From: Clostridia bacterium
GTDB taxonomy: Bacteria; Bacillota; Clostridia; Christensenellales; Aristaeellaceae
NCBI GenBank assembly: GCA_017543905.1
Contig: JAFYFC010000053.1
Location: 47,562-111,561, forward strand
Direction: 5' to 3'
Length of the DNA: 64,000 bases
Shown here piece by piece: positions 45,002 through 53,225 of this stretch. Each line of letters begins with the position of its first letter. The first letter of the stretch is position 1. The notes under the pieces were generated by a model. It had not been told where the DNA came from, searched no databases, and saw only the letters and a list, made by a program, of their open reading frames with translations. The translations under genes were made by a program, and so were the position numbers.

Positions 45002-46018
45002 ATGGAATTAAGGCGGGGCGTGAATTTAGGCGGCTGGCTGTCACAGTGCCGCCCCTCGAAAGAACACTTTGCTTCTTTCATAACGCGGACGGATTTTGAC
45101 GATATCGCGCGCATGGGCTTTGACCACGTGCGCGTGCCAGTAGATTACAACGTACTCGAAACAGAGGACGGGCAAGCGCTGGAAAGCGGTTATCGGCATC
45201 TGTCAGACGCCGTAAGCTGGGCACGTGATTGCGGACTAAATCTGATAATCGACCTGCACAAGGCATATGGTTATTCGTTCGGGAACGCAAATCTGGCCAC
45301 CGGCAGCACGAACACCCTGTTCAAAGACGAAAGCTGTCAGGCTCGTTTTCTGGATCTGTGGGACAGTATCTCCTTCCGTTTCAGCGACGACGCGCATGTC
45401 GCTTTTGAGCTGCTGAACGAGGTCGTGGAGCCTGACGCCGCAGAAAAGTGGAACGAGCTTATCCGCCGCGCGGTGAAAACGATACGCAAAAACGCTGCTG
45501 AAGCACCGATAATCTACGGCGGCGTGCTCTGGAACAGCGCCTCGACCGTCGAGCAGCTTGAAAAGCCGACTGACGCGAACGTCATATTCAATTTTCATTT
45601 TTACGAGCCGCACCTGTTTACCCATCAGAACGTAGGCTGGGATAGACGCTTAAGCAATATCGGCACGGTATATTTCCCGGACAGCACGGACGCTTACAAT
45701 GCACTGAGCAAGGAGTTCAGATACGCTTCCAAAACCGGCAGCGTGGACGTAACGTACATACAAGCGCTTATTTCCCGCGCCGCGGCGGCTGCCGAAAAGG
45801 CCGGGGTCAGGCTGTACTGCGGTGAATTCGGCGTAATAGATCATGCGCCCGCCGCCGATACGCTCAACTGGTTCAGGGCGGTCGATTCTGTCATGCGCGC
45901 TTACAATATCGGCTGCGCGCTGTGGAGCTATAAACGAATGAACTTCGGCTTCATTGACGCACATTATGACCCGATTCGGCAGGATTTGTTAAAGCTTTGG
46001 ACGGGAAAGGGCGATTAG
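45002..46018 (+). CDS. GH5-type glycoside hydrolase (cellulase superfamily)
   Basis: 338 residues, no signal peptide. The opening G-V-N-L-G-G-W-L and H-V-R-V-P-V-D-Y are typical of GH5 barrels. Acid/base Glu140 sits in L-L-N-E-V and the nucleophile Glu275 in Y-C-G-E-F-G; His198 in F-H-F-Y-E-P also matches the family. Likely an intracellular beta-glycosidase or exo-glucanase on short oligosaccharides; the exact linkage cannot be read. Ribosome site GAGAGG overlaps the SMI1 stop region. The next gene starts directly after its stop. Confidence 0.9.
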   Translation: MELRRGVNLGGWLSQCRPSKEHFASFITRTDFDDIARMGFDHVRVPVDYNVLETEDGQALESGYRHLSDAVSWARDCGLNLIIDLHKAYGYSFGNANLATGSTNTLFKDESCQARFLDLWDSISFRFSDDAHVAFELLNEVVEPDAAEKWNELIRRAVKTIRKNAAEAPIIYGGVLWNSASTVEQLEKPTDANVIFNFHFYEPHLFTHQNVGWDRRLSNIGTVYFPDSTDAYNALSKEFRYASKTGSVDVTYIQALISRAAAAAEKAGVRLYCGEFGVIDHAPAADTLNWFRAVDSVMRAYNIGCALWSYKRMNFGFIDAHYDPIRQDLLKLWTGKGD

Positions 46019-46606
46019 ATGAAGCTTCTCATAATCAGGCACGGCGAAAGCGAAGCAGATATACTGCACGTGCACGAAGGCCGCGCTGATTTCGAGCTGA
46101 CTGAGCGCGGACATATGCAGGCGGAGAAGATGGCCGAATATGTGAGCAAGCGCTACAACGTGAGCAGGCTCTACTCGAGCACTCTCAGACGCGCCGCGCA
46201 AAGCGCAGCGCATCTTGCAGGCAAAACGGGCCTAAAGCCTATTTACGAGGATAAGCTGCGCGAATTTGACAACGGGCTGCTGGCAGGGCTTAAATACGAC
46301 GAGGCTGCGCGCCTGTATCCGCGTGTGAGTCTGCCGCTGCATACGTCTGCCTACGAGCAGGAAAGCGAGCTCGAATTCCGCGCGCGGGCTGAGTTTGTGC
46401 TTTCAAAGCTCCTCAGTGAAAACAACGAAACGGACACAGTGGCCGTTTATACGCACGGCGGCATGATAAACCGCCTTTTTCAGGCATTTCTGCGTCTGCC
46501 GATAGACTGCAGTTATCTGCTGCGAACGGGCGACGCGGGACTGCACGAATGGGAAGCCTCAAACAACCTGCGCATTATAATACGCGCGAATTTCACTCTC
46601 GAATAA
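46019..46606 (+). CDS. Histidine phosphatase (phosphoglycerate mutase-like)
   Basis: 195 residues. The catalytic R-H-G-E motif is at residues 8-11 (I-I-R-H-G-E-S-E-A). The second His lies in Y-T-H-G-G-M-I, with supporting E-F and L-Y-S-S-T-L-R-R-A-x-Q-S-A motifs. This places it in branch 1 of the superfamily with cobalamin/sugar phosphatases and phosphoglycerate mutases; the substrate is unknown. It directly abuts the GH5 stop, so a role in sugar phosphate handling is possible. Confidence 0.88.
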   Translation: MKLLIIRHGESEADILHVHEGRADFELTERGHMQAEKMAEYVSKRYNVSRLYSSTLRRAAQSAAHLAGKTGLKPIYEDKLREFDNGLLAGLKYDEAARLYPRVSLPLHTSAYEQESELEFRARAEFVLSKLLSENNETDTVAVYTHGGMINRLFQAFLRLPIDCSYLLRTGDAGLHEWEASNNLRIIIRANFTLE

Positions 46607-46625
46607 AGCGCCTGGGGAGGCAGGA

Positions 46626-47030
46626 ATGTACACTCACAAGGTACAGTACTACGAAACGGATAAAATGGGCATAACCCACCATTCTAATTATATACGCTGG
46701 ATGGAGGAAGCGCGCATCGATTTTCTCGAAACGCACGGCTGGAATTACGCGCGGCTCGAAGAAAGCGGAGTCGCGTCGCCTGTAGTATCCGTATCGTGCA
46801 AATATAAAAAGCCCACGACGTTTGCAGACACCGTGGATATAGACGTATGCATTAAGGACTTCACAGACGTGTTTCTTACCGTCGGCTATAAAATGTATAA
46901 AGGCGATGTGCTCGTTTGTGAGGCGGAATCTGTGCACTGCTTTATGAACACGCAGGGGCGTGTGATCCGTATCAGCCGAGAACAGCCGGAATTCGCCGCG
47001 TTTCTCGAAAGCGCGAAGCACGCGGATTAA
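46626..47030 (+). CDS. Acyl-CoA thioesterase (4HBT/YbgC-FadM type hot-dog fold)
   Basis: 134 residues. The motif Y-Y-E-T-D-K-M-G-I-T-H-H-S-N-Y-I-R-W-M-E-E-A-R corresponds to the YbgC/4HBT active-site helix with Asp and His-x-x-Y. Such enzymes hydrolyse acyl-CoA or aryl-CoA. GGGGAGG lies 5 bp before the ATG. It is the last gene of the ileS operon, before a large inverted repeat. Confidence 0.92.
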   Translation: MYTHKVQYYETDKMGITHHSNYIRWMEEARIDFLETHGWNYARLEESGVASPVVSVSCKYKKPTTFADTVDIDVCIKDFTDVFLTVGYKMYKGDVLVCEAESVHCFMNTQGRVIRISREQPEFAAFLESAKHAD

Positions 47031-47056
47031 ATCTGAACAGGCACCCGCGTATTAAT

Positions 47057-47115
47057 GATAAACTGAACTGACGGCAGTACGGAGCAGTCCGCGCTGGCCG
47101 TCAGTTAAGTTTATC
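47057..47115. terminator. Long inverted repeat between convergent genes
   Basis: GATAAACT-ga-ACTGACGGC (47057-47075) pairs with GCCGTCAGT-ta-AGTTTATC (47097-47115). It separates the thioesterase gene (+) from the CE15-like gene (-). The T-tail is poor, so it may act as a bidirectional terminator or RNA-protecting end. Confidence 0.65.
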
Positions 47116-47166
47116 GTAAATTGCTATTTGCTTCAGTTTTCGGCGTTTACGTATAAAGCAGGCGTT

Positions 47167-48282
47167 TTATTCCGGGCACTTCCAATCGTGCAGCGGCTGC
47201 ATATCTGTATACGGTACATGCCTGAAATAATCCGGCAGGTTAGCGCCCACGCGCTCAGCGTCTATCAGACCGAACAGCACGCAGAAATCGTCGAACCTCT
47301 GCGCATGCTCGCCGAAGCGGTAATGCGTAAGGCATCTGTCTTCGCAGCCATGCATTTTCCAGACTTCCTTCGCGGCAAGGTGTGTAAGATACGAGCCGCG
47401 CGGATTGCCCCAGATGTCTCCGTAGGCGTTGGTTTCAAGCAGGTATCTGGGAGCGACCAGCGCCTTGATAAAATGCATGTCGTACGGCAGCTCCGCTTCT
47501 TTATCGCCGTATTTATATAGGCCCTCTCCCATCCAGTGGGGAAAGCGCTTAAGCATTATCGAAAGCGTTTCCGAGGTTTCAGTGGTATAGCATCCGTCGT
47601 CCTCCACCTGCGTAAATCTGTAGCAGCCGCAGCCGTGCGTGCCGGAATCGTTCGGGTTTACGAATTTTATGCGCTCATCCGTCGCGCCGGCGAGCAGTAC
47701 GGTTTTGCCGCCGCGGGAATGCCCGGTTATAGCGATACGCGAGGTATCTATAAAATCCATCTGCATCAAGGCGTCCACAGCGCGGTGATAGCCCCACGCC
47801 CACGCGGAAATCGCCGTGAAATGCATATCCGGCCAAAGCGGATATATGCCGCCGCTCCTGCCCGCTTCTTTGATGTCGGACGCAAGCTCCACGCGGCTGA
47901 ATTTGGCCACCGCAAAGCCGCGGCTGCGCGCTTCCGCGATGACCGCGTCGTCAAGATTGCTGTCGTACATCTCGTCGCCCGTAAGCACAACGGGACATTT
48001 ATGTCTGCAATCCGGACGCCAGATCTTTAGTATAAACGAGAACGGATAATTCTTCGTTCCGCAATGCAGACGGTAAGTGCTGTGATAACGGGCGCCCATT
48101 ACGTCTATCGGTTCGCATTCGAAGCTTTCCGGCTCCGGAGGCATGCCGCCGAATTCAATTTCGATCACGTCCTTAAGTATCTCCCTGCGGCGTCTGTCCC
48201 AGTCAGAAAGATTTAAGACGCGTCCTCCGTCAGTAAACGCGAACACGTCAGGAAGTCTGCCGAATATTATATCCTTGCGCAT
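47167..48282 (-). CDS. CE15-like (glucuronoyl esterase) alpha/beta hydrolase
   Basis: 371 residues from ATG 48282, where GAGG lies 8 bp upstream; a longer frame from 48321 lacks a site. The nucleophile Ser189 is in G-H-S-R-G-G-K, close to the CE15 G-H-S-R-x-G-K motif, and A-W-A-W-G-Y-H-R-A-V-D-A-L upstream is a strong CE15 signature. The catalytic His is probably in F-G-E-H-A-Q-R-F-D-D. CE15 enzymes cut ester links between glucuronic acid in xylan and lignin alcohols; intracellular relatives like this one, without signal peptide, may act on other uronate esters. Confidence 0.83.
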   Translation of the reverse strand: MRKDIIFGRLPDVFAFTDGGRVLNLSDWDRRRREILKDVIEIEFGGMPPEPESFECEPIDVMGARYHSTYRLHCGTKNYPFSFILKIWRPDCRHKCPVVLTGDEMYDSNLDDAVIAEARSRGFAVAKFSRVELASDIKEAGRSGGIYPLWPDMHFTAISAWAWGYHRAVDALMQMDFIDTSRIAITGHSRGGKTVLLAGATDERIKFVNPNDSGTHGCGCYRFTQVEDDGCYTTETSETLSIMLKRFPHWMGEGLYKYGDKEAELPYDMHFIKALVAPRYLLETNAYGDIWGNPRGSYLTHLAAKEVWKMHGCEDRCLTHYRFGEHAQRFDDFCVLFGLIDAERVGANLPDYFRHVPYTDMQPLHDWKCPE

Positions 48283-48391
48283 ATATATTACCTCTCTCAG
48301 TTTTTTCTGATGATAGCACAAAGCGACCCGTCAAGTCAAGAAGCGCATATGGCTTTGCTGCTAAGGGCACATAAATACATACTCAGGCATG

Positions 48392-49435
48392 TCAGGTCGC
48401 GTCGCGAACTTCCCTCAAGGCCTCCCGTACGATGCCGCCGCCAAGCAGCATATCGCCCGCATACAGCGCCGCCGTCTGCCCCGGCGCGGGCGCACGCAGC
48501 GGCGTTTGAGTCGTGACGCACGCCTCTCCGTTTTTAAGCTGTACGCGGCATAAAGGTGTTTCCCAGCGGGTATGCCGCACGCGTATGCGCGCTTCGAACT
48601 CGTCAGCGGGATGGTCTGGATACAGAAACGTCACGTTTTCGAGTATGACCTTATGTGTGAACAGCTCCTCCCACAGCGCGAGACTTATCGTGTTTTTCTC
48701 CGCGTCGATACCGGCTACGTACGCGCGCCGTTCCCCTATGTCCGTCTTCCAGCGCTGTCCCACGGTGTAGCGGTATATGCCTTCATGGGTATCTATCGTC
48801 TTGCCCATATAAAGCACGTCACCTTTTCCGGGCAGACTGCCTGAGTAGCGCTCGCGTATATACTCTGCGTAATGCTCGCCGTGCACGAAGCAGTTTTCGC
48901 GGCTGTCGGGCTTTTCGGCGCAGCTGAGACGGGCAGCGTCCGCATATGCGCGTACTTCGGTTTTGCTCATTCCACCCAGCGGAAGCACGAGCCTTCCGAC
49001 CTGCGACGGACGAAGGAGCGCGAGCATATAGCTTTGATCGCAGTCCGTTTGTCCCATAAAAAGCCGCTCGCCGCGCTTTAATACATAGTGGCCGGTTGCG
49101 ATTTCATCGACGCCTAGCCTGTCCGCAATCGCAAAAAGCGCAGGCAGCTTGACGTCCCTGTTGCAGCCGGGACAGGGCGACGGGGTACGTCCGCGCAGAT
49201 ACTCACTAATAAACGGCTGCACCACGTACCTATCGAGCTGCGGGCGAATATCCGCAGTTTCAAAGCTGATACCCGCTTCGCGTGCGCTCGTGCGCGCAGA
49301 TTCAAGGCCCTCGTTTCCTCCAAGCTGCAGATGAACGCCGAGCACTTCGTAGCCCTGTTTTTTAAGCAAGAGCGCGCTGACTGCACTGTCCACACCGTCG
49401 GAAAGACCGAGGACTATCCTTTTAGCGGCACACAT
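48392..49435 (-). CDS. mnmA: tRNA-specific 2-thiouridylase MnmA
   Basis: 347 residues. The ATP PP-loop reads L-G-L-S-D-G-V-D-S-A-V (canonical S-G-G-V-D-S, so one Gly is Asp). The two catalytic Cys are present in S-P-C-P-G-C-N and in S-R-E-N-C-F (usual S-Q-D-x-C-F). It installs the 2-thio group on U34 of tRNA-Lys, -Glu and -Gln, taking sulfur from a desulfurase relay. It starts 18 bp after the pyrH stop and belongs to that transcript. Confidence 0.93.
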   Translation of the reverse strand: MCAAKRIVLGLSDGVDSAVSALLLKKQGYEVLGVHLQLGGNEGLESARTSAREAGISFETADIRPQLDRYVVQPFISEYLRGRTPSPCPGCNRDVKLPALFAIADRLGVDEIATGHYVLKRGERLFMGQTDCDQSYMLALLRPSQVGRLVLPLGGMSKTEVRAYADAARLSCAEKPDSRENCFVHGEHYAEYIRERYSGSLPGKGDVLYMGKTIDTHEGIYRYTVGQRWKTDIGERRAYVAGIDAEKNTISLALWEELFTHKVILENVTFLYPDHPADEFEARIRVRHTRWETPLCRVQLKNGEACVTTQTPLRAPAPGQTAALYAGDMLLGGGIVREALREVRDAT

Positions 49436-49453
49436 ACCTTAGCGCATTAAATC

Positions 49454-50170
49454 TCAAAGATGCGCAAGCGTACCAAGCTCCGCGCCTGCTGCAGCAAGGT
49501 AAATGTTGTCGAGCTCGTCCATTTTGAACACGCGTATCGCAGGAACCTTCCGGTCGCGGCAGATAACGAAGGCTGCAGTATCCATTACCTGCAGGCTCTT
49601 GTCGATCGCCTCCTGATAGGTGATGTCTGAGTACATTACGGCGTCAGGATACTTGTTGGGATCCTTGTCGTATATTCCGTCTGCGCTTGTACCCTTAAAC
49701 ACGATATCCGCACCGAGCTCGGCAGCTCTGAGTGCCGCGGCGGTATCGGTCGTGAAGAAGGGATTTCCGCTGCCGCCCGCTATAAACACGATATTGCCCG
49801 CATTCAGCGCTTCGTCTGCGCGGTCGCGTGTGTACAGCTCCGCAAAGCGCGTCATTTCCTGCGCGGTGAATACCTTGGCCTTGCCGCCCAGACGCACGAC
49901 CGCATCCTGTGCGCACAGCGCGTTCATGATCGTCGCGAGCATGCCCATCTGATCGGCGGTCACCGCGTCCATCTCGGACGAGAAGCGTCCGCGCCAGATA
50001 TTGCCGCCGCCGAGTATGACGATCAGCTGCGCGCCTGTTCCGGCTACCTTTATGAGCATTCTGGCAGTTTCCTCGACGCGCTCGGGCGAATACACGCTTC
50101 CGGCGCCGGCTTCGCCTTTGCCGTGCGCAAGCGTTTCCCCGCTGAGCTTTAAAACGATACGCTTATACAT
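49454..50170 (-). CDS. pyrH: UMP kinase
   Basis: 238 residues, standard length. K-L-S-G-E-T-L, the G-G-G-N-I-W-R-G motif and G-T-S-A-D-G-I-Y-D-K-D-P are the PyrH hallmarks. It phosphorylates UMP to UDP in pyrimidine synthesis. AAAGGAGG precedes the ATG. It follows tsf across a terminator-like hairpin, so it may have its own promoter in the 157-bp gap. The usual next gene frr is absent; mnmA is there instead. Confidence 0.97.
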   Translation of the reverse strand: MYKRIVLKLSGETLAHGKGEAGAGSVYSPERVEETARMLIKVAGTGAQLIVILGGGNIWRGRFSSEMDAVTADQMGMLATIMNALCAQDAVVRLGGKAKVFTAQEMTRFAELYTRDRADEALNAGNIVFIAGGSGNPFFTTDTAAALRAAELGADIVFKGTSADGIYDKDPNKYPDAVMYSDITYQEAIDKSLQVMDTAAFVICRDRKVPAIRVFKMDELDNIYLAAAGAELGTLAHL

Positions 50171-50283
50171 ATGTTCCTCCTTTCAAACAATCGAAGCAGA
50201 GAAGCTAATATCAACGCAACACTGTATTACATGTTTTCACATGTCATATATGCAACCTGTTTTTGCGAGCAGGCTCAGATATG

Positions 50284-50316
50284 CGAAAAATGCGGGTGTT
50301 AAACCCGCATTTTTCG
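50284..50316 (-). terminator. Terminator between tsf and pyrH
   Basis: CGAAAAATGCGGGT (50284-50297) pairs perfectly with ACCCGCATTTTTCG (50303-50316). The T-run lies within the stem end. It probably terminates most rpsB-tsf transcripts, 12 bp after the tsf stop. Confidence 0.8.
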
Positions 50317-50327
50317 TTTGCAATCAA

Positions 50328-51251
50328 TTACAGACCCATCTTTGCAGCCTGCTCGGCAACCTCTGCCGCCAGGTCGTTTACCTTCTTCTCAAGGCCGTCG
50401 CCCATCTTGTAACGGGTGAAGCGAACGATGTTCATGCCCTTGGCCTCTTTGTCTATCATCTTCTGGACAGTAAGAGTATCGTCCTTTACGTAAATCTGCT
50501 CAAGCAGGCAGACTTCCTGATAGAACTTGTTGATACGTCCCAATACCATCTTCTCGATGATGTTTTCGGGCTTGCCTTCGTTCCTCGCCTGCGCGATCAG
50601 GATTTCCTTCTCGTGCTCGAGGTGATCGGCGCGAACCTCGCTCCTGCGCACGTACTCAGGCGCTACGGGAGACGCGGCCGCGATCTGCAGCGCGATATTG
50701 TGGATAACTTCGCGGGCATTGTCGCCAAGCACGCCGTCGGCCTCTACCAGCACGCCGACCTTGCCGCCCATGTGGATGTAGCTTTCCACGAGGCCCTTGG
50801 TTTCGTATCTCGCGAAACGGCGCACGGAAATCTTTTCACCGATCTCGGCGGTTGCGGCAGTTACCATGTCGTTTATGGTTTTGCTCTCGTCGTCAAAATA
50901 CTTCTGAGCAAGCAGCTCCTCGACGTCGGCGGGGTTGCATTTTACGATCTGCTTTGCAATAGCGTTCAGCAGGTCGGTGAATTTCGGGGTCTTGGCCACG
51001 AAGTCGGTTTCGCAGTTGACCTCGACCAGCGCGCCGGTGCCGCACTTTTCGCAGATGAACGCGCCTACCGCGCCTTCTGCGGCGATACGGCTCTGCTTCT
51101 TCGCGGCGGACGCTAGTCCTTTTTCGCGCAGAAAGTCTATAGCCTTATCCATGTCGCCTTCGCAGGCAACCAGAGCCTTTTTGCAGTCCATCATGCCGGC
51201 GCCCGTGCGTCCGCGCAGCTCGTTTACAAGTGAAGCGGTTATTACAGCCAT
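50328..51251 (-). CDS. tsf: Elongation factor Ts
   Basis: 307 residues. The N-terminal [16 protein letters not shown] motif and the T-D-F-V-A core (E-T-D-F-V-A-K-T-P) that inserts into EF-Tu are intact. It is the nucleotide exchange factor for EF-Tu. CGGAGGAAC precedes the ATG. It lies 18 bp after the rpsB stop, in the conserved rpsB-tsf operon. Confidence 0.98.
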   Translation of the reverse strand: MAVITASLVNELRGRTGAGMMDCKKALVACEGDMDKAIDFLREKGLASAAKKQSRIAAEGAVGAFICEKCGTGALVEVNCETDFVAKTPKFTDLLNAIAKQIVKCNPADVEELLAQKYFDDESKTINDMVTAATAEIGEKISVRRFARYETKGLVESYIHMGGKVGVLVEADGVLGDNAREVIHNIALQIAAASPVAPEYVRRSEVRADHLEHEKEILIAQARNEGKPENIIEKMVLGRINKFYQEVCLLEQIYVKDDTLTVQKMIDKEAKGMNIVRFTRYKMGDGLEKKVNDLAAEVAEQAAKMGL

Positions 51252-51269
51252 TTTAGTGTTCCTCCGGTA

Positions 51270-52010
51270 TTATTCTTGCGCGTTCTCGCTCGCTTCAGCG
51301 GCGGGCGCCTCGGTGTCCTCAAGCTGCTCGCCCTGCTTGCCCTCAAGCACTGCGTCTGCCAGCTTGCCGGCTATCAGCTTGACGGCACGAATTGCGTCGT
51401 CGTTGCCGGGGATGACATAATCGATTTCATCGGGATCGCAGTTAGTGTCTACGATAGCTACTATCGGGATGCCCAGTATGCGCGCTTCCGCTACGGCGAT
51501 GTGCTCCTTGCGGGGGTCTACTACGAACAGCGCGCCGGGAAGCTTTTTCATTTCACGGATGCCGCCGAGGTTCTTTTCAAGCTTTTCGCGCTCTGCGCAG
51601 AGCTTTATAACTTCCTTCTTGGGCAGCAGCTCGAACTGACCTTCCTTTTCCATCTTGTCGATGGAGTTGAGCTTGTCTATACGGGTGCGGATAGTGCGGA
51701 AGTTAGTCAGCGTGCCGCCCAGCCAGCGGTTGTTGACGAAATACATGCCGCATCTCTTCGCCTCGGCCTCGATGGACTCCTGCGCCTGCTTTTTTGTACC
51801 GACAAACAGAATGTCCTTGCCGTCAAGCGCTATGTCGCGTACGAACATATACGCTTCGTCGATCTTCTTTACGGTCTTCTGCAGGTCGATGATGTAGATG
51901 CCGTTTCTCTCCGTAAAGATATACGGAGCCATCTTGGGGTTCCAGCGCCTCGTCTGATGACCGAAATGGACACCGGCTTCGAGCAGCTGCTTCATGGAAA
52001 TGACTGCCAT
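51270..52010 (-). CDS. rpsB: 30S ribosomal protein S2
   Basis: 246 residues. [22 protein letters not shown] opens the protein as in all bacterial S2. [13 protein letters not shown] and V-D-T-N-C-D-P follow, with an acidic Glu/Ala-rich tail. GGAGGGAAC precedes the ATG. A 120-nt leader separates it from a promoter at 52132-52160; no clear S2 autoregulatory structure could be assigned by eye. Confidence 0.98.
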   Translation of the reverse strand: MAVISMKQLLEAGVHFGHQTRRWNPKMAPYIFTERNGIYIIDLQKTVKKIDEAYMFVRDIALDGKDILFVGTKKQAQESIEAEAKRCGMYFVNNRWLGGTLTNFRTIRTRIDKLNSIDKMEKEGQFELLPKKEVIKLCAEREKLEKNLGGIREMKKLPGALFVVDPRKEHIAVAEARILGIPIVAIVDTNCDPDEIDYVIPGNDDAIRAVKLIAGKLADAVLEGKQGEQLEDTEAPAAEASENAQE

Positions 52011-52131
52011 TATTGTGTTCCCTCCAAATTATTGTTTTTTCCGCCGCGCGCTTCGTATTAGGGCGGGACCGGATGGCAACGCCGCCGAAATCCGCGCACG
52101 TGAGAAATCGTCTTTTTCAGACGCGAAGATA

Positions 52132-52160
52132 ATTATAACAAAAAACGCCTTGTCAGGCAA
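52132..52160 (-). promoter_or_regulatory. Probable rpsB promoter overlapping the upstream terminator
   Basis: On the minus strand TTGCCT (52160-52155), 17 bp, TATAAT (52137-52132). The -35 lies in the loop and arm of the preceding terminator hairpin. Confidence 0.6.
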
Positions 52161-52167
52161 GGCGTTT
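52143..52167 (-). terminator. Terminator of the STAS/HATPase operon
   Basis: AAACGCCTTG (52167-52158 on the minus strand) pairs with CAAGGCGTTT (52152-52143), followed by TTTTG. It ends the minus-strand transcript whose last gene stops at 52265. Confidence 0.8.
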
Positions 52168-52264
52168 AAATGCAAAATTTTCGTAATGAAAGCGTTTTTC
52201 GTCAGTATTCGCGCTTCGCAAGCACTGCCGCCGAACGTATATGGATTATGAAATATGCTGTAGA

Positions 52265-52870
52265 TTATGCGAGCTTTTTAATGATTATCATCTCGGCGTT
52301 CTGCCCGCGGATGTTTACCTTGATATCGTCCGCGACGTGCGTGACTACCGACTTTTCCAGCTCGTCCCACATTTCGCCCGCTTCCTTGTCGTTCAGAGAT
52401 ACCAGCTTTGAGAGCTCTTCCCTGTAAGATATCATCGACCAGTCCCAGCTCATGGAGAATTCTCCCGCCGGCTCGAACGGCGCAATCCGCGTCAGAGCCC
52501 CTCCGGCAGCCAGCAAATCCTCGTCTGCCGCGCGGTCGAACACGTCCCTAAGGCGTCCCATGAGCCCCTTGGCGGATTCGTTCTTGCCGCTTGTGGCTGC
52601 GCCAAGCAGCTGCTCGCGCTTGCGGGTATTCATGATCGTGTGCACTTTAAGATGCAGCTCGCAAACGCTGTCGGCGTCCTCTATCCAGAATTCCCCGTCC
52701 TTTTCGCCGGTTATTGAGCGCATCATGCCTATCAATTCCTCGGTGAGCAGTCTGAGATGCAGCGCCTGTTTGTTGGGAAGCTCTTTATATGCGGCAAATT
52801 TCATCGCTTCCTGCAGCACGCGCATATACTCGTTCGTGTCGCCGGTCAGCCTGATTACGTCAGTTTTCAT
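52265..52870 (-). CDS. Divergent HATPase-like (RsbW/anti-sigma kinase-like) protein
   Basis: 201 residues. The N-terminus L-H-L-R-L-L-T-E-E-L-I-G-M-M-R-S resembles the N-box helix of GHKL ATP-binding regulators, but the Asn and His of a normal N-box are replaced, and no clear G1/G2 boxes follow. The rest is hydrophilic, with an F-S-M-S-W-D-W-S-M-I-S-Y-R-E-E-L-S segment. It is 9 bp downstream of a STAS antagonist gene, with the ribosome site overlapping that gene's stop, so an anti-sigma/antagonist partnership is likely. Whether it still binds ATP is doubtful. Confidence 0.65.
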   Translation of the reverse strand: MKTDVIRLTGDTNEYMRVLQEAMKFAAYKELPNKQALHLRLLTEELIGMMRSITGEKDGEFWIEDADSVCELHLKVHTIMNTRKREQLLGAATSGKNESAKGLMGRLRDVFDRAADEDLLAAGGALTRIAPFEPAGEFSMSWDWSMISYREELSKLVSLNDKEAGEMWDELEKSVVTHVADDIKVNIRGQNAEMIIIKKLA

Positions 52871-52879
52871 TACTTGTCC

Positions 52880-53176
52880 TCACTCTATATTCAGTATGTC
52901 GGAGAAGCCGGTTACCTCAAACACTTCCTGCACGATGTCGTTTACGTTTGAAACCGTCATGCCGCCCTTTGCGCTCATCGCCTTGTGCGCCGAGAGAAGC
53001 ACGCGCAGTCCGGCGGAGGATATATACTCAAGATTTGAAAAGTCGAGCTTAAGGCTTTCAGCGTCCTTAATCGATTTATTAAGCTCCGCTTCAAGCTCCG
53101 GCGCAGTCATCGTGTCGAGACGGCCGACCGGCGCAAGCACGAGCAGTCCGTTTTCGAGCGTTTTGTTTATGGTCAT
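52880..53176 (-). CDS. STAS-domain anti-sigma factor antagonist
   Basis: 98 residues, the length of SpoIIAA/RsbV. The phosphorylatable Ser is in E-Y-I-S-S-A-G-L-R-V-L, the STAS hallmark, after V-G-R-L-D-T-M-T-A-P-E-L-E. These proteins bind an anti-sigma kinase when unphosphorylated. GGAGG precedes the ATG. It lies between a MATE-HATPase fusion and a HATPase-like protein, either of which could be the kinase. Confidence 0.92.
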   Translation of the reverse strand: MTINKTLENGLLVLAPVGRLDTMTAPELEAELNKSIKDAESLKLDFSNLEYISSAGLRVLLSAHKAMSAKGGMTVSNVNDIVQEVFEVTGFSDILNIE

Positions 53177-53225
53177 GGTTAAGCCTCCTTTAGATGCTCA
53201 CAAATATCCTTGTATATTTTAAGCG

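Noticed and set aside
50229..50244. ACATGT-TTTC-ACATGT palindrome upstream of pyrH
   Set aside because: Perfect but only 6-bp arms; no regulator or promoter alignment supports a function.
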